From NCBI GenBank assembly GCA_032464575.1, contig JAWDKM010000004.1:310001-374000 (forward strand): DNA of 64,000 bases, written 5' to 3'. The notes beneath the pieces are model-generated. The model made no database searches and had not been told where the DNA came from. It saw only the letters and a program-made list of their open reading frames with translations. Made by a program: the position numbers and the translations under genes. Source of the DNA: Pontivivens sp032464575. GTDB lineage: Bacteria; Pseudomonadota; Alphaproteobacteria; Rhodobacterales; Rhodobacteraceae. Of the stretch, positions 56,777 to 64,000 are shown piece by piece. Positions within the stretch are counted from its first letter, which is position 1, and each line of letters begins with the position of its first letter.

Positions 56777-56843
56777 GGATCGCGCCCGATCCCGAGGGTG
56801 GGCGTATCGCGCCCGCCCTGGGGGGCGGGGTCGGGCGCGATCC
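56777..56843. repeat. Long extragenic palindrome, copy C
   Basis: GGATCGCGCCCGA (56777-56789) is perfectly inverted as TCGGGCGCGATCC (56831-56843); the intervening AGGGTGGGCG and CGCCCGCCCT form an inner stem. Confidence 0.8.
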
Positions 56844-56941
56844 GGGGCTGACGCCCGGGGGCGACGGGTGATCGGTGTGACCGCCCTTTCGTACGAAGAC
56901 CGGCAACCGGATTGGTTGCAACAGAACCGCTTCAGAACCGA

Positions 56942-57005
56942 GGATCGCGCCCGACCCGAGGGGGGCGCAATCGCGCCCGCCTGTGGGGCGGGGCGGGCGC
57001 GATCC
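56942..57005. repeat. Long extragenic palindrome, copy D
   Basis: GGATCGCGCCCG is inverted as CGGGCGCGATCC (56994-57005). It and about 100 flanking bases repeat copy C at a period of 165 bp, including GATCCGGGGCTGACGCC and ACGGGTGATCGGTGTG. Confidence 0.8.
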
Positions 57006-57151
57006 GGGGCTGACGCCCCGGGAGGACGGGTGATCGGTGTGCCGCTTCATTTGCAAGGTCGATGCCTTGCGTATGTGGCGATCGCCTGGACGCGGGCGCG
57101 AACCAAAGCCGACACTCAGGCGAAACGGATGATCCACGTACAGCGCAGCCA

Positions 57152-58075
57152 TCATAGCTTCCTCAGGCGGGGGTTGGAGACCTCGTCGAGGCCGAGGTTG
57201 ATGAGCAGGAGCCCGATAAACATCACCGCCAAGAGCAGCGTCGGGATCGCCCACCACCACCAGAGGTTCTGGATGAGCGCGCCTGCGTTGATGGCCTCGT
57301 AGATCGTGCGGCCGAGCGTCGGCACGCGCTGCGGACCGAGGCCCAGGACCTCGAGCCCCACCGCCGTCACGATCGACGTGGTCACGTTCGCGATGAACGA
57401 GCCGAAGAGGTAGGGGACGAGGTTCGGCAACATCTCCCGGAACATGATGTGCATGGTCGAGGCCCCCGACAGCCGCGCCATCTGCACGTAGCCGGCCTCC
57501 CGCATGGACAGCACCTGCGCCCGGATCAGCCGCGTGGGCGACTGCCAGACGAAGCCCGCGATCAGCACCGCCATCATGGTGAGGCTCACGTCTCCGAACG
57601 CCGACTGGAAGACGACGAGGATCAGGAGCGGCGGGATCGTGATCATCACGTCCGACAGCACCCGGATCACGTCGTCCACCCGCCCGCCGACGAAACCGGC
57701 GGTGAAGCCCAGGAAGATCCCGATGCTCATCCCGATCAGCGAGGCGAGCACGCCCACGAAGAGCGAGTTGGGCGCGCCGATGATGAGCAGTGCGAGCACG
57801 TCCCGCCCTGCCCCGTCGGTGCCGAGCGGGTTGGCGAGCGTGCCCGCCTGCCCGCGGATGTTGTCGAACCCCACGGGCGGCAGGCGCAGCATGCTCGACC
57901 CGGTGAAGACCAGATCCGGGTCCCACAGCACCCGCCCAATCAGGCCGAGGGCGACGATGCCCAGCAGCAGGCCCGCGCCCCAGATCAGCTTCGGATTGCG
58001 CCAGGGATTGTCGAAGCGGCGCATGCGGCGGGCCTCGGCGCGGGTCGGTTGCTCCTCCGTCGTGATCTCGGCCAT
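57152..58075 (-). CDS. ABC transporter permease (DppC type)
   Basis: The 307-residue inner-membrane protein has about six transmembrane segments and the EAA loop REAGYVQMARLSGASTMHIM. An extended N-terminal cytosolic segment (residues 1-28) precedes the first membrane helix. It pairs with the permease at 58079-59089, whose stop lies three nt upstream of this start. With the family-5 binding protein it forms a dipeptide/oligosaccharide-type importer. Confidence 0.92.
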   Translation of the reverse strand: MAEITTEEQPTRAEARRMRRFDNPWRNPKLIWGAGLLLGIVALGLIGRVLWDPDLVFTGSSMLRLPPVGFDNIRGQAGTLANPLGTDGAGRDVLALLIIGAPNSLFVGVLASLIGMSIGIFLGFTAGFVGGRVDDVIRVLSDVMITIPPLLILVVFQSAFGDVSLTMMAVLIAGFVWQSPTRLIRAQVLSMREAGYVQMARLSGASTMHIMFREMLPNLVPYLFGSFIANVTTSIVTAVGLEVLGLGPQRVPTLGRTIYEAINAGALIQNLWWWWAIPTLLLAVMFIGLLLINLGLDEVSNPRLRKL

Positions 58076-58078
58076 GGC

Positions 58079-59089
58079 TCAGCGCCCCTCGTGCCGGATG
58101 CGGGGGTCGATCAGCGGGTAGATCAGATCGACGAGAAAGACGCTGAGCGCCGTCATCAGGATTATGACGTAGCTCACCCCCTGGATCACCGGGAAGTCCT
58201 GGTCGAGGATCGCGTCGTAGAGGAGCTTGCCCATGCCGTTATAGGCAAAGATGCGTTCCACCAGCACCTGCCCCGCGATGAGGAGACCGATCTTCAGTGC
58301 GAAGGCGGTGATCTGCGGCAGGATCGCGTTGCGGATCATGTAGCGGTAGAGGATGTAGCGCGGCCTCAGCCCCTTCGCCTCGGCGAGCTTGGTGTAGTCC
58401 TCGCCCTGCACGGTGATCATCAGGCCGCGCATGCCCAGCGCCCAGAAGCCGAAGGACACCACGACGATCGAGAGGGCGGGCAGGAAGCCGTGATAGATCA
58501 CGGATTGTACGAAGGCCCATGTCCACCCCGGCTCGACGAAGAGGCCGTAGGCGCCGGTCAGCGGAAACCACTGCATGTTGGCCGCGAAGATCCACATCAG
58601 CAAGAGCCCCGACAGGATCGGCGGGATCGAGGTGAAGACCATCGCCGCCGGGATCGCGACGCGCACCAGCTTCGGCGAATGGTCCCAGACCATCAGGGCA
58701 CCCAGAAGGTTGCCGATGATGAAGGTGATGACGATGGAGACGAGCATCAGCCCCACCGTCCAGGGCAGCGCGTTGCCGATCATCGTGGCGACCGGCGTGG
58801 GGAAGGAGGCGGTGGAGAGCCCGAAATCGAACTGCACCACGTTCCGCAGGTATTTGACGTATTGAACGATCATCGGATCGTTGAGACCGAATCGCTCCTG
58901 CAGGGTCGCGAGGATCGCCTCGGAGTTCGCGACCGTGCCCGCCCCCGCCGTCATGCGGCCCAGCATGATCTCCGCCGGGTCGACCGGGGACAGCCGCGGG
59001 ATGATCCAGATCAGCGTCGCGGCGATCCACACGGTGAGCAGCAATGTCACCAGGCGGTTGAAAACATAGGCCCTCGGGATGCGTCCCAT
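58079..59089 (-). CDS. ABC transporter permease (DppB type)
   Basis: The 336-residue inner-membrane protein begins with the typical membrane helix FNRLVTLLLTVWIAATLIWI, has six helices and the EAA motif GEDYTKLAEAKGLRPRYIL. It ends with VDLIYPLIDPRIR, as do DppB proteins. It is 116 nt downstream of the substrate-binding protein gene, across a strong hairpin that may limit its expression. Confidence 0.93.
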   Translation of the reverse strand: MGRIPRAYVFNRLVTLLLTVWIAATLIWIIPRLSPVDPAEIMLGRMTAGAGTVANSEAILATLQERFGLNDPMIVQYVKYLRNVVQFDFGLSTASFPTPVATMIGNALPWTVGLMLVSIVITFIIGNLLGALMVWDHSPKLVRVAIPAAMVFTSIPPILSGLLLMWIFAANMQWFPLTGAYGLFVEPGWTWAFVQSVIYHGFLPALSIVVVSFGFWALGMRGLMITVQGEDYTKLAEAKGLRPRYILYRYMIRNAILPQITAFALKIGLLIAGQVLVERIFAYNGMGKLLYDAILDQDFPVIQGVSYVIILMTALSVFLVDLIYPLIDPRIRHEGR

Positions 59090-59116
59090 GACGTTCTCCG
59101 TCGTACGGGGGGAAGA

Positions 59117-59149
59117 GGGCGGGCCGTCGGAGGGGTAGACGGCCCGCCC
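59117..59149 (-). terminator. Intercistronic hairpin after the substrate-binding protein gene
   Basis: GGGCGGGCCGTC (59117-59128) and GACGGCCCGCCC (59138-59149) form a perfect 12-bp stem with a 9-nt loop. No T-run follows on the minus strand, so it probably protects the upstream mRNA or attenuates rather than ends transcription. Confidence 0.7.
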
Positions 59150-59205
59150 CGGCTCACCGAGCGGTACGCCACGGTCGCCGGGGGGCGGCCGGCCGCGGCC
59201 TGCAC

Positions 59206-60936
59206 TCAGTTCGCCTGTTCGAGATTATGGATGATCTGGTGGGTGTGGTTCCACCAAAACGCGGGATGGTTGTACGCATTTTCCGCGGTGGGCCATCCCG
59301 TCCAGTAGGTCTCGTTGTAGGGCAGCAGCTTCGCGGCCTGCACCAGCGGGATGAACGGCATCTCCGCATCGAGGTGCGCGTAGGCCTCCGCAACCATGCC
59401 GGGCAGCGCGGGATCGTCGGGGGCCAGGCCGCCCATCTCGTCGACGATCGCGGTGTAGGCCTGTGCTGCCTCGCTGTCCCACCGGGCGGTGTTGTTGAAG
59501 CCGGGCGAGCGTTCGCCGACCGGCACCACGTTGTCCGCGGTGTAGCGGGTCATCGAGGTCCAGGGCTCGTTCACCGACCCGCACGAGAGCCAGGAATAGG
59601 TCATCTCGTAGGCGCCGAAGGGCAGGACCTCGCCCCAGAACACCCCGTTCTCCACCGGCACCGCGCGGGCGGAGATGCCGGCGCGGTTGAGCTGCTCGAC
59701 CACCACGTCGATGGTGCGGGTGTATTCGGGGGAGGCGGAGTTGACGTGGATCGCGACGGTCAGATCCTCGCCCTCCCGCTCGTAGATGCCGTCGTCTCCC
59801 TTGGCATAGCCCGACCCCTCGATCAGCGCCTCCGCGGCCGCGACGTCGGCGGTTGCGGACAGGCCGTAGCCCGCGTCCCTGATGGCGCCGATGAAGGGCT
59901 CCATCGCGCCGTACTGGACGAACATGGTCTCGGATGGGACGGTCGTGCCCTCGTAGGCGACGTTCACGATCTGGCTGCGGTCGATGATGTGGGCGACCGC
60001 CTTGCGCATATCGGGATCGTCCCAGGGGGCCACGGTCGTGTTGATCTCGAGCTGGCGGGTGCAGGGATCGGGCCAGGCGTAGGGGTAGTCGTCATACCAG
60101 GCGATCACGGCGGGGTTCTGGGCGCGGATCGCCTCCAGCGTGCCGACGGTCACGTTCTGCGCGACGTCGATCTGGTTGGTGGCGATGAGCTGGGCGCGGC
60201 TCTCCTCCCCGCCCGTCTCCAGCCAGATGAGGCGCTGGGGGGCCGGCAGATCGGCGAAGCCCGTGGCCGCCCCCCACCAGTCGTCGTTGCGGTCCCAGAT
60301 CGCGCGGTTCGTGGCGGACGAGGTGTAGGTGTAGGGCCCGGTGCCGATCGGCGGGAAGAAGGCGAAGGTCGTGGGATCCTCGCCCGCCCAGACATGCTCC
60401 GGCATGATGAGGAAGGAGCCGAAGATGCGCACGCCGAAGTTTTCCACGTCGAAGCGCGGGTTCGCCTCGGTCAGCGTGAAGCGGACGGTGAGGTCGTCGA
60501 CCTTCTCCACGCTCGCGACCTGGGCACGGATCGTCGCGGCCTCCCGCTCGGAGAGCTCCTCGTTGTCCATGGCGGTCTCTACGGTGAAGATCACGTCGTC
60601 GGCGTCGAACGCCTCGCCATCGGACCAGGTGACACCCTCGCGCAGGCTCAGCGTCCACTCGGTGAAGGCGTCGTTGGCCTCGAAGGCGGTGCCGAGCCAC
60701 GGCTCCAGATCGCCCGTGGTGTAGTTGAGGATGAAGAGCGGCTCCCACATGGCCTGGTGCGCGCCGTGCTGGCGGCGGCCCGGCGCGGTGAACCAGTTGA
60801 AGTTCTCCGGATCGCGGATCGTCTGATCGAGGTCGAAGATCACGGTATCGGCGCGGGCGACGTCCTGTGCGAGGGCCGGAGCCTCCGCCATCAGGACGAT
60901 GGCCGAGCCGAGCAGCGCGGCTTTGGTCAGGTTCAT
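59206..60936 (-). CDS. ABC transporter substrate-binding protein (family 5)
   Basis: The 576-residue periplasmic protein has a signal peptide (residues 1-23, ending APALAQ) and typical SBP_bac_5 stretches such as WEPLFILNYTTGDLEPWLGT and FTEWTLSLREGVTWSDGEAFDADDVIFT. The family binds peptides, nickel or oligosaccharides; the neighbouring GH38 gene suggests a mannose-containing substrate. It is 91 nt downstream of the MBL-fold gene on the same strand. Confidence 0.93.
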   Translation of the reverse strand: MNLTKAALLGSAIVLMAEAPALAQDVARADTVIFDLDQTIRDPENFNWFTAPGRRQHGAHQAMWEPLFILNYTTGDLEPWLGTAFEANDAFTEWTLSLREGVTWSDGEAFDADDVIFTVETAMDNEELSEREAATIRAQVASVEKVDDLTVRFTLTEANPRFDVENFGVRIFGSFLIMPEHVWAGEDPTTFAFFPPIGTGPYTYTSSATNRAIWDRNDDWWGAATGFADLPAPQRLIWLETGGEESRAQLIATNQIDVAQNVTVGTLEAIRAQNPAVIAWYDDYPYAWPDPCTRQLEINTTVAPWDDPDMRKAVAHIIDRSQIVNVAYEGTTVPSETMFVQYGAMEPFIGAIRDAGYGLSATADVAAAEALIEGSGYAKGDDGIYEREGEDLTVAIHVNSASPEYTRTIDVVVEQLNRAGISARAVPVENGVFWGEVLPFGAYEMTYSWLSCGSVNEPWTSMTRYTADNVVPVGERSPGFNNTARWDSEAAQAYTAIVDEMGGLAPDDPALPGMVAEAYAHLDAEMPFIPLVQAAKLLPYNETYWTGWPTAENAYNHPAFWWNHTHQIIHNLEQAN

Positions 60937-61027
60937 CGAAATCCTCCCTGTGCAATGGCCGGTCCTTGCTGGCCGGGCCTTGTGGTTGCCCGGGCGCGTC
61001 CTCGGCCCCCGGGGAAGTCTGTCTCTC

Positions 61028-61708
61028 CTACCGCAGGTAGTCCATCACCAGCACGCGGGTGCGCGCAGGAATATCGTTGCGGGTCAGGACCGTCCGGGGT
61101 CCGAAGGCGAAATCCACGTCATCGTCCCTGAAGTGGCTGAGGAAGCTGCCGATCCAGTGCGTGTTGCGCGGCCGGTAGGTGAGCGTGCGGAAATGCATGG
61201 GGATCACCAGCCTGGGCCGCACCCGATGGATCATGTGCATCAGGTCCGGCAGCTCGATGGTCAGATACCCTCCGGCCAGCGCGAAGAGGACGTCAGTGTC
61301 CTCGAAGAACGCGATCTGGGCGTCCGTCAGCGGATTGCCGACGTCGCCCATATGGGCAAAGCGGATGCCGTCGAGGGTGAAGCGGTACATGCCGTTCTGG
61401 CCCGGTACCGCGTGCTCCGGATGATGGTCCCACTCGGCGGCCTCGATCGCCGTGACCTCCAGCCCCGCCGCGCCCGCCGTACCGCCGTTCTGCGCGATCT
61501 CCAGCGCATTGAGCACCACCGGATCGCCCGGGATCAGGTCGGCACGGCAATGGGCATCGTCGTCGTCCGAGGAAATGAGGACGAGGTCGGCGCTGTCGGT
61601 GATCGGTGCGTAGCCCACCCCCTCCGGCGTGTAGGGATCGGTGATGACGGACGGCCCCGTGTCGGGGCGCAGGCCGAAGGCGGCGTGACCGTACCAGGTG
61701 ATCTCCAC
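61028..61708 (-). CDS. Metallo-beta-lactamase-fold protein with altered metal motif
   Basis: The 226-residue protein resembles UlaG-type MBL-fold hydrolases: ITWYGHAAFGLRPDTGPSVI, MGDVGNPLTDAQI and VIPMHFRTLTYRP. However, the HxHxDH zinc motif that should follow the LVLIS strand reads SSDDDDAHC (residues 46-54), so two or three zinc-binding His are missing. The enzyme may use another metal set or be catalytically changed. It lies between the PhyH-like gene (11 nt gap) and the substrate-binding protein gene. Confidence 0.85.
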   Translation of the reverse strand: MEITWYGHAAFGLRPDTGPSVITDPYTPEGVGYAPITDSADLVLISSDDDDAHCRADLIPGDPVVLNALEIAQNGGTAGAAGLEVTAIEAAEWDHHPEHAVPGQNGMYRFTLDGIRFAHMGDVGNPLTDAQIAFFEDTDVLFALAGGYLTIELPDLMHMIHRVRPRLVIPMHFRTLTYRPRNTHWIGSFLSHFRDDDVDFAFGPRTVLTRNDIPARTRVLVMDYLR

Positions 61709-61719
61709 GCCCGCGCGCC

Positions 61720-62550
61720 TCAGTTGTTGCCGACGACATGGGGGCTCGACGTCGCCCGGATGTCATCGTTTGCGGGCCGCGGGTAGTGCTGCCAGAGCCC
61801 GGTGGGATCGAGGCCGCGGCAGATGATCGGCTCCACCCCGCGAGCCCATTTGGGATCGGTCACGCGGACGCTGGGCGGGCAGTAGCGCAAGGTGAGCCCG
61901 CAGCGGCGGCGGTCCGAGGCGTTGCCCTCCGAGCCGTGGACCAGCATGTCGGCATGCAGGGAGATCTGGCCGGCGCGCAGCGCGTTGGTCACGGGTGCTC
62001 CCAGCGCGTCGACGCCCGACGTCTCCTTGTGGAAGACCGCGTCACCGCCGGTCTGGCCGGTGGACAGCGATCCCTTGTCATGGGTGCGCGGAATGAAGCG
62101 CATGGCCGCGTTTGCCGCATCCGCGTCATCGATGGCGAGCCAGACGGTGACGGTGCGCGCCGGGCTCAGCGACCAGAAGCTCGCATCCTGGTGCCAGGGC
62201 ACGCGGCGCGGATCGCCCGCCTGCTTCGACAGGACCGCGGTGGCCCAGCAGACGATGTCGGGTCCCACGATGTCCTGCACGTGATCGAGGATGCGCGGGT
62301 CGGTCGCGATGTCCCACAGCCCCGCCAGCCGCGCCTGGTAGCAGTTGATGCCGTAGGCGCCGTCCGGGCCCATGTCGGCCATCAGCCGGTCCACATAGGC
62401 GCGGATGCGCGCGATCTCCTCGGGCGGGAAGATGGTGAAGGGTGCGACCCAGCCCTCGCGGTTGTAATGCGCGATCTCGGCCCCGGTCAGGCGGCGGCGC
62501 GGGCGGTCGGGCACGGGCGCGAAGCGCAGGTCCTGGCGTGTGGTCTGCAT
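61720..62550 (-). CDS. Phytanoyl-CoA dioxygenase (PhyH)-like protein
   Basis: This 276-residue Fe(II)/2-oxoglutarate dioxygenase has His120 and Asp122 in PWHQDASFW and the distal His205 in LVHGSEGN followed by Arg residues for 2-oxoglutarate. Such enzymes hydroxylate small molecules; bacterial PhyH proteins near transporters often act on imported natural products. It is the first gene of the transporter run and is divergent from an AraC regulator. Substrate unknown. Confidence 0.9.
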   Translation of the reverse strand: MQTTRQDLRFAPVPDRPRRRLTGAEIAHYNREGWVAPFTIFPPEEIARIRAYVDRLMADMGPDGAYGINCYQARLAGLWDIATDPRILDHVQDIVGPDIVCWATAVLSKQAGDPRRVPWHQDASFWSLSPARTVTVWLAIDDADAANAAMRFIPRTHDKGSLSTGQTGGDAVFHKETSGVDALGAPVTNALRAGQISLHADMLVHGSEGNASDRRRCGLTLRYCPPSVRVTDPKWARGVEPIICRGLDPTGLWQHYPRPANDDIRATSSPHVVGNN

Positions 62551-62611
62551 CGGATTTCATCCTTCTTTGCCACCAGCCTGACCTGCCCCGCGCGGGCAGT
62601 GGAGACCCCAG

Positions 62612-62640
62612 CTTGACAAAAGGGTGTGCCCCCTTGACTT
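62612..62640. promoter_or_regulatory. Direct repeats upstream of AraC gene
   Basis: CTTGAC occurs at 62612 and 62633, 21 bp apart (two helical turns), with AAGGG/CCCTT symmetry between them. This spacing is typical of paired AraC half-sites in the divergent region. Confidence 0.4.
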
Positions 62641-62685
62641 TGTTCCGGTTGAATGTTGCGCCGCAACAGGGGTTTGCCCGAGCCA

Positions 62686-63564
62686 ATGCGCGAAGCCGTG
62701 TTCAGAATTGACACATACCTGCGGGGCGACGAGGCCTATCACTTCGCGCGCAAGGAGCTGTCCTCGCAGCGCCCGGCGCTGCGCCACCGCCACGACTACT
62801 ACGAACTGTTCCTCATCGAACGCGGTGCGGCCAGTCACCGGATCAACGGGACCGAGGAGCGGCTGGCGGCGGGCGACATGGTCTTCATCCGGCCCGACGA
62901 CTGCCACGCGCTGCAGGCGGAGGACGGGATCGGCTGCCGCATTCTCAACGTGATGTTCCTGCCGGGAACGGCCGACCACCTCGCCGCACGCTACGGCGGC
63001 GATCTGGCCGAACGGTTCTTCTGGTTCGGGGGCGAGCTGCCGATGGTCCTGCACCTGACCGGCGCGCAGATGGAGCGGGCGATCAACTCGGCCCAGCACC
63101 TCGGCGGCTCGCGGCGGACGCTGGCGCGGATCGAGCACTTCCTGCTCGCGATCATGACCCATGTGCTCGACGAAGTGGCGACGATCGAGCGGGGCGCGCC
63201 GCGTTGGCTGATCGCGGCCTGCCAGGCGGCGCGGCGGCCGGAGGTGTTCCGCGAAGGGGCGGCCGGGTTCGTCGCCGCCGCCGGGCGCGGGCACGAGCAC
63301 GTGTGCCGCCAGGCGCGGCGACATCTGGGGGTCTCGCCCACCGTCTTCGTCAACCGTATCCGCATCCAGCATGCCGCGATGCTGCTGTCGGCCACCGACC
63401 GGCCACTGGCGGAGGTGGCGGGCGACTGCGGGATCGAGAACCTGAGCTATTTCCACAAGCTCTTTCGCGAGCAGTATGGTACGACCCCCGGCGCCTACCG
63501 CGAGCGGCGGCAGCGCGATCCGATCCAGAGCGGGAGCGGGACTGTCACCGAAACGTCAGTCTAG
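62686..63564 (+). CDS. AraC-family regulator with cupin sensor
   Basis: The 292-residue regulator has an N-terminal cupin-type sensor (LRHRHDYYELFLIERGAASH; LAAGDMVFIRPDDCHAL) and a C-terminal AraC DNA-binding domain with ARRHLGVSPTVFVNRIRIQH and LAEVAGDCGIENLSYFHKLFREQYG. Sugar-responsive AraC proteins have this layout. It diverges from the PhyH-ABC-GH38 genes and probably regulates them. An ATG 11 codons upstream (62653) is possible; neither has a clear ribosome-binding sequence. Confidence 0.88.
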   Translation: MREAVFRIDTYLRGDEAYHFARKELSSQRPALRHRHDYYELFLIERGAASHRINGTEERLAAGDMVFIRPDDCHALQAEDGIGCRILNVMFLPGTADHLAARYGGDLAERFFWFGGELPMVLHLTGAQMERAINSAQHLGGSRRTLARIEHFLLAIMTHVLDEVATIERGAPRWLIAACQAARRPEVFREGAAGFVAAAGRGHEHVCRQARRHLGVSPTVFVNRIRIQHAAMLLSATDRPLAEVAGDCGIENLSYFHKLFREQYGTTPGAYRERRQRDPIQSGSGTVTETSV

Positions 63565-63600
63565 CTTGCTACCCGACGAGACGGGGAAATGGGGGTGGTC

Positions 63601-64000
63601 ATGTTTCGGGTGATCGGAGCGACGGTGATCCTGCCGGACGGCGTGGCGCGCTGCGAGGTCAGCGTGGAGGACGGGTGCATCGCGGCACTCGACGCCCCCG
63701 CGCGGCCGGGCGAGGTCAAGGTGGACGGGCGCGGCAAGGTGCTCGCACCCGCGCTGATCGACATCCACGGCGATGCGTTCGAGCGGCAGCTGATGCCGCG
63801 GCCCGGCGTCCTGTTCCCCCTCGATACCGCGGTGCTGGAGACGGACCGCCAGCTTGGTGCGAACGGGATCGCGACGGCGTTCCACGCGGTGACGCTGGGA
63901 TGGGAGCCCGGGCTGCGCTCCGTCGAGCAGGGACGGATGCTCTACGAGGCCCTCGTCCGGCTCGCCCCGCGCCTCACGGTGGACAACGCCGTGCAGTTGC
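63601..64000 (+). CDS. phnM: PhnM, ribose-phosphonate triphosphate diphosphatase (N-terminal part)
   Basis: PhnM removes pyrophosphate from alpha-D-ribose 1-methylphosphonate 5-triphosphate in the C-P lyase pathway. The visible 133 codons run off the window edge. They show the amidohydrolase N-terminus FRVIGATVILPDGVARC, the metal motif LIDIHGDAFERQL and the highly typical DTAVLETDRQLGANGIATAF followed by HAVTLGWEPG. GGGGGTGGTC precedes the ATG; an in-frame ATG at 63589 is also possible. No other phn gene is inside the window. Confidence 0.92.
   Translation, partial: MFRVIGATVILPDGVARCEVSVEDGCIAALDAPARPGEVKVDGRGKVLAPALIDIHGDAFERQLMPRPGVLFPLDTAVLETDRQLGANGIATAFHAVTLGWEPGLRSVEQGRMLYEALVRLAPRLTVDNAVQL

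Larger units (their letters stand above)
56725..57151. other. 427-bp repeat-filled gap inside the ABC gene run
   Basis: It contains two tandem copies of a palindrome element about 165 bp apart (copies C and D). No open frame with coding character was found. The rest may carry a promoter for the ATPase-mannosidase part, but none is clear. Confidence 0.6.

Noticed and set aside
50674..57005. CRISPR array
   Set aside because: The repeats are palindromic, few, unequally spaced and vary in sequence; no cas genes are present.

Overview
The window is a GC-rich chromosomal segment of an alphaproteobacterium. Gene content points to the order Rhodobacterales (Roseobacter/Paracoccus relatives). The markers are nrdR-ribD, a HerA-like DUF853 ATPase, an LpxD/ACP/ketosynthase trio, divergent L,D-transpeptidase and DUF882 genes, a CobQ/CobO/small membrane protein trio, a non-pyrrolysine MttB homologue, an FAD/GcvT dehydrogenase and PhnM. 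No rRNA, tRNA, CRISPR array, insertion sequence or phage gene was recognised. About 55 protein genes fill most of the window. nrdR is cut by the left edge and phnM by the right edge.

Layout. 0-4.3 kb: nrdR-ribD, the DUF853 ATPase (minus strand) and a secreted IalB-family protein, preceded by a gene-free stretch with two terminator-like hairpins that may end small RNAs. 4.4-9.8 kb: envelope genes, namely an acyl-chain/lipid A set (LpxD, ACP, ketosynthase), an L,D-transpeptidase and an M15/DUF882 protein. 10-13.6 kb: an AraC regulator followed by NmrA, DUF4345, DUF1772 and a P-loop kinase. 13.65-21.9 kb: an unusual accessory block with a SARP-like regulator diverging from a PAP2/haloperoxidase-type protein with Gly-X-Y repeats, a subtilase, a small beta-sandwich protein, a secreted tail-fibre-like protein and a second, secreted subtilase. 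22-26.2 kb: two alpha/beta hydrolases (one fused to OsmC), a CorC-type CBS transporter and a lone WGR protein. 26.3-36.7 kb: a corrinoid-flavoured region with cobQ, cobO, a 1054-residue reductive dehalogenase-like protein fused to its own ferredoxin reductase under a MarR regulator, and an MttB-family methyltransferase.

36.8-41.1 kb holds a SCO1 operon with two unknown secreted proteins and a dimethylglycine dehydrogenase-like enzyme. 41.1-50.6 kb is a series of small metabolic and regulatory units: phhA with an Lrp regulator, an ArsR regulator with NIPSNAP and ABM proteins, a glycosyltransferase, a pirin, SulP with an epoxide hydrolase-like enzyme, and an enolase-superfamily protein. 50.8-63.6 kb is a probable uptake and degradation unit on the minus strand: phytanoyl-CoA dioxygenase-like protein, degenerate metallo-beta-lactamase-fold protein, family-5 solute-binding protein, two permeases, a double ATPase, a GH38 alpha-mannosidase and an HpcH-type aldolase, with an AraC regulator facing away. 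phnM starts at the right edge.

Several extragenic repeat families stand out: a four-copy GCCTCCGGCGGG element at gene 3' ends, a family of long palindromes at 50.7-57.0 kb (one copy tandemly duplicated), and a two-hairpin element present in inverted orientation at 24.3 and 51.8 kb. All functional calls come from reading translated sequences and motifs; no database search was possible.
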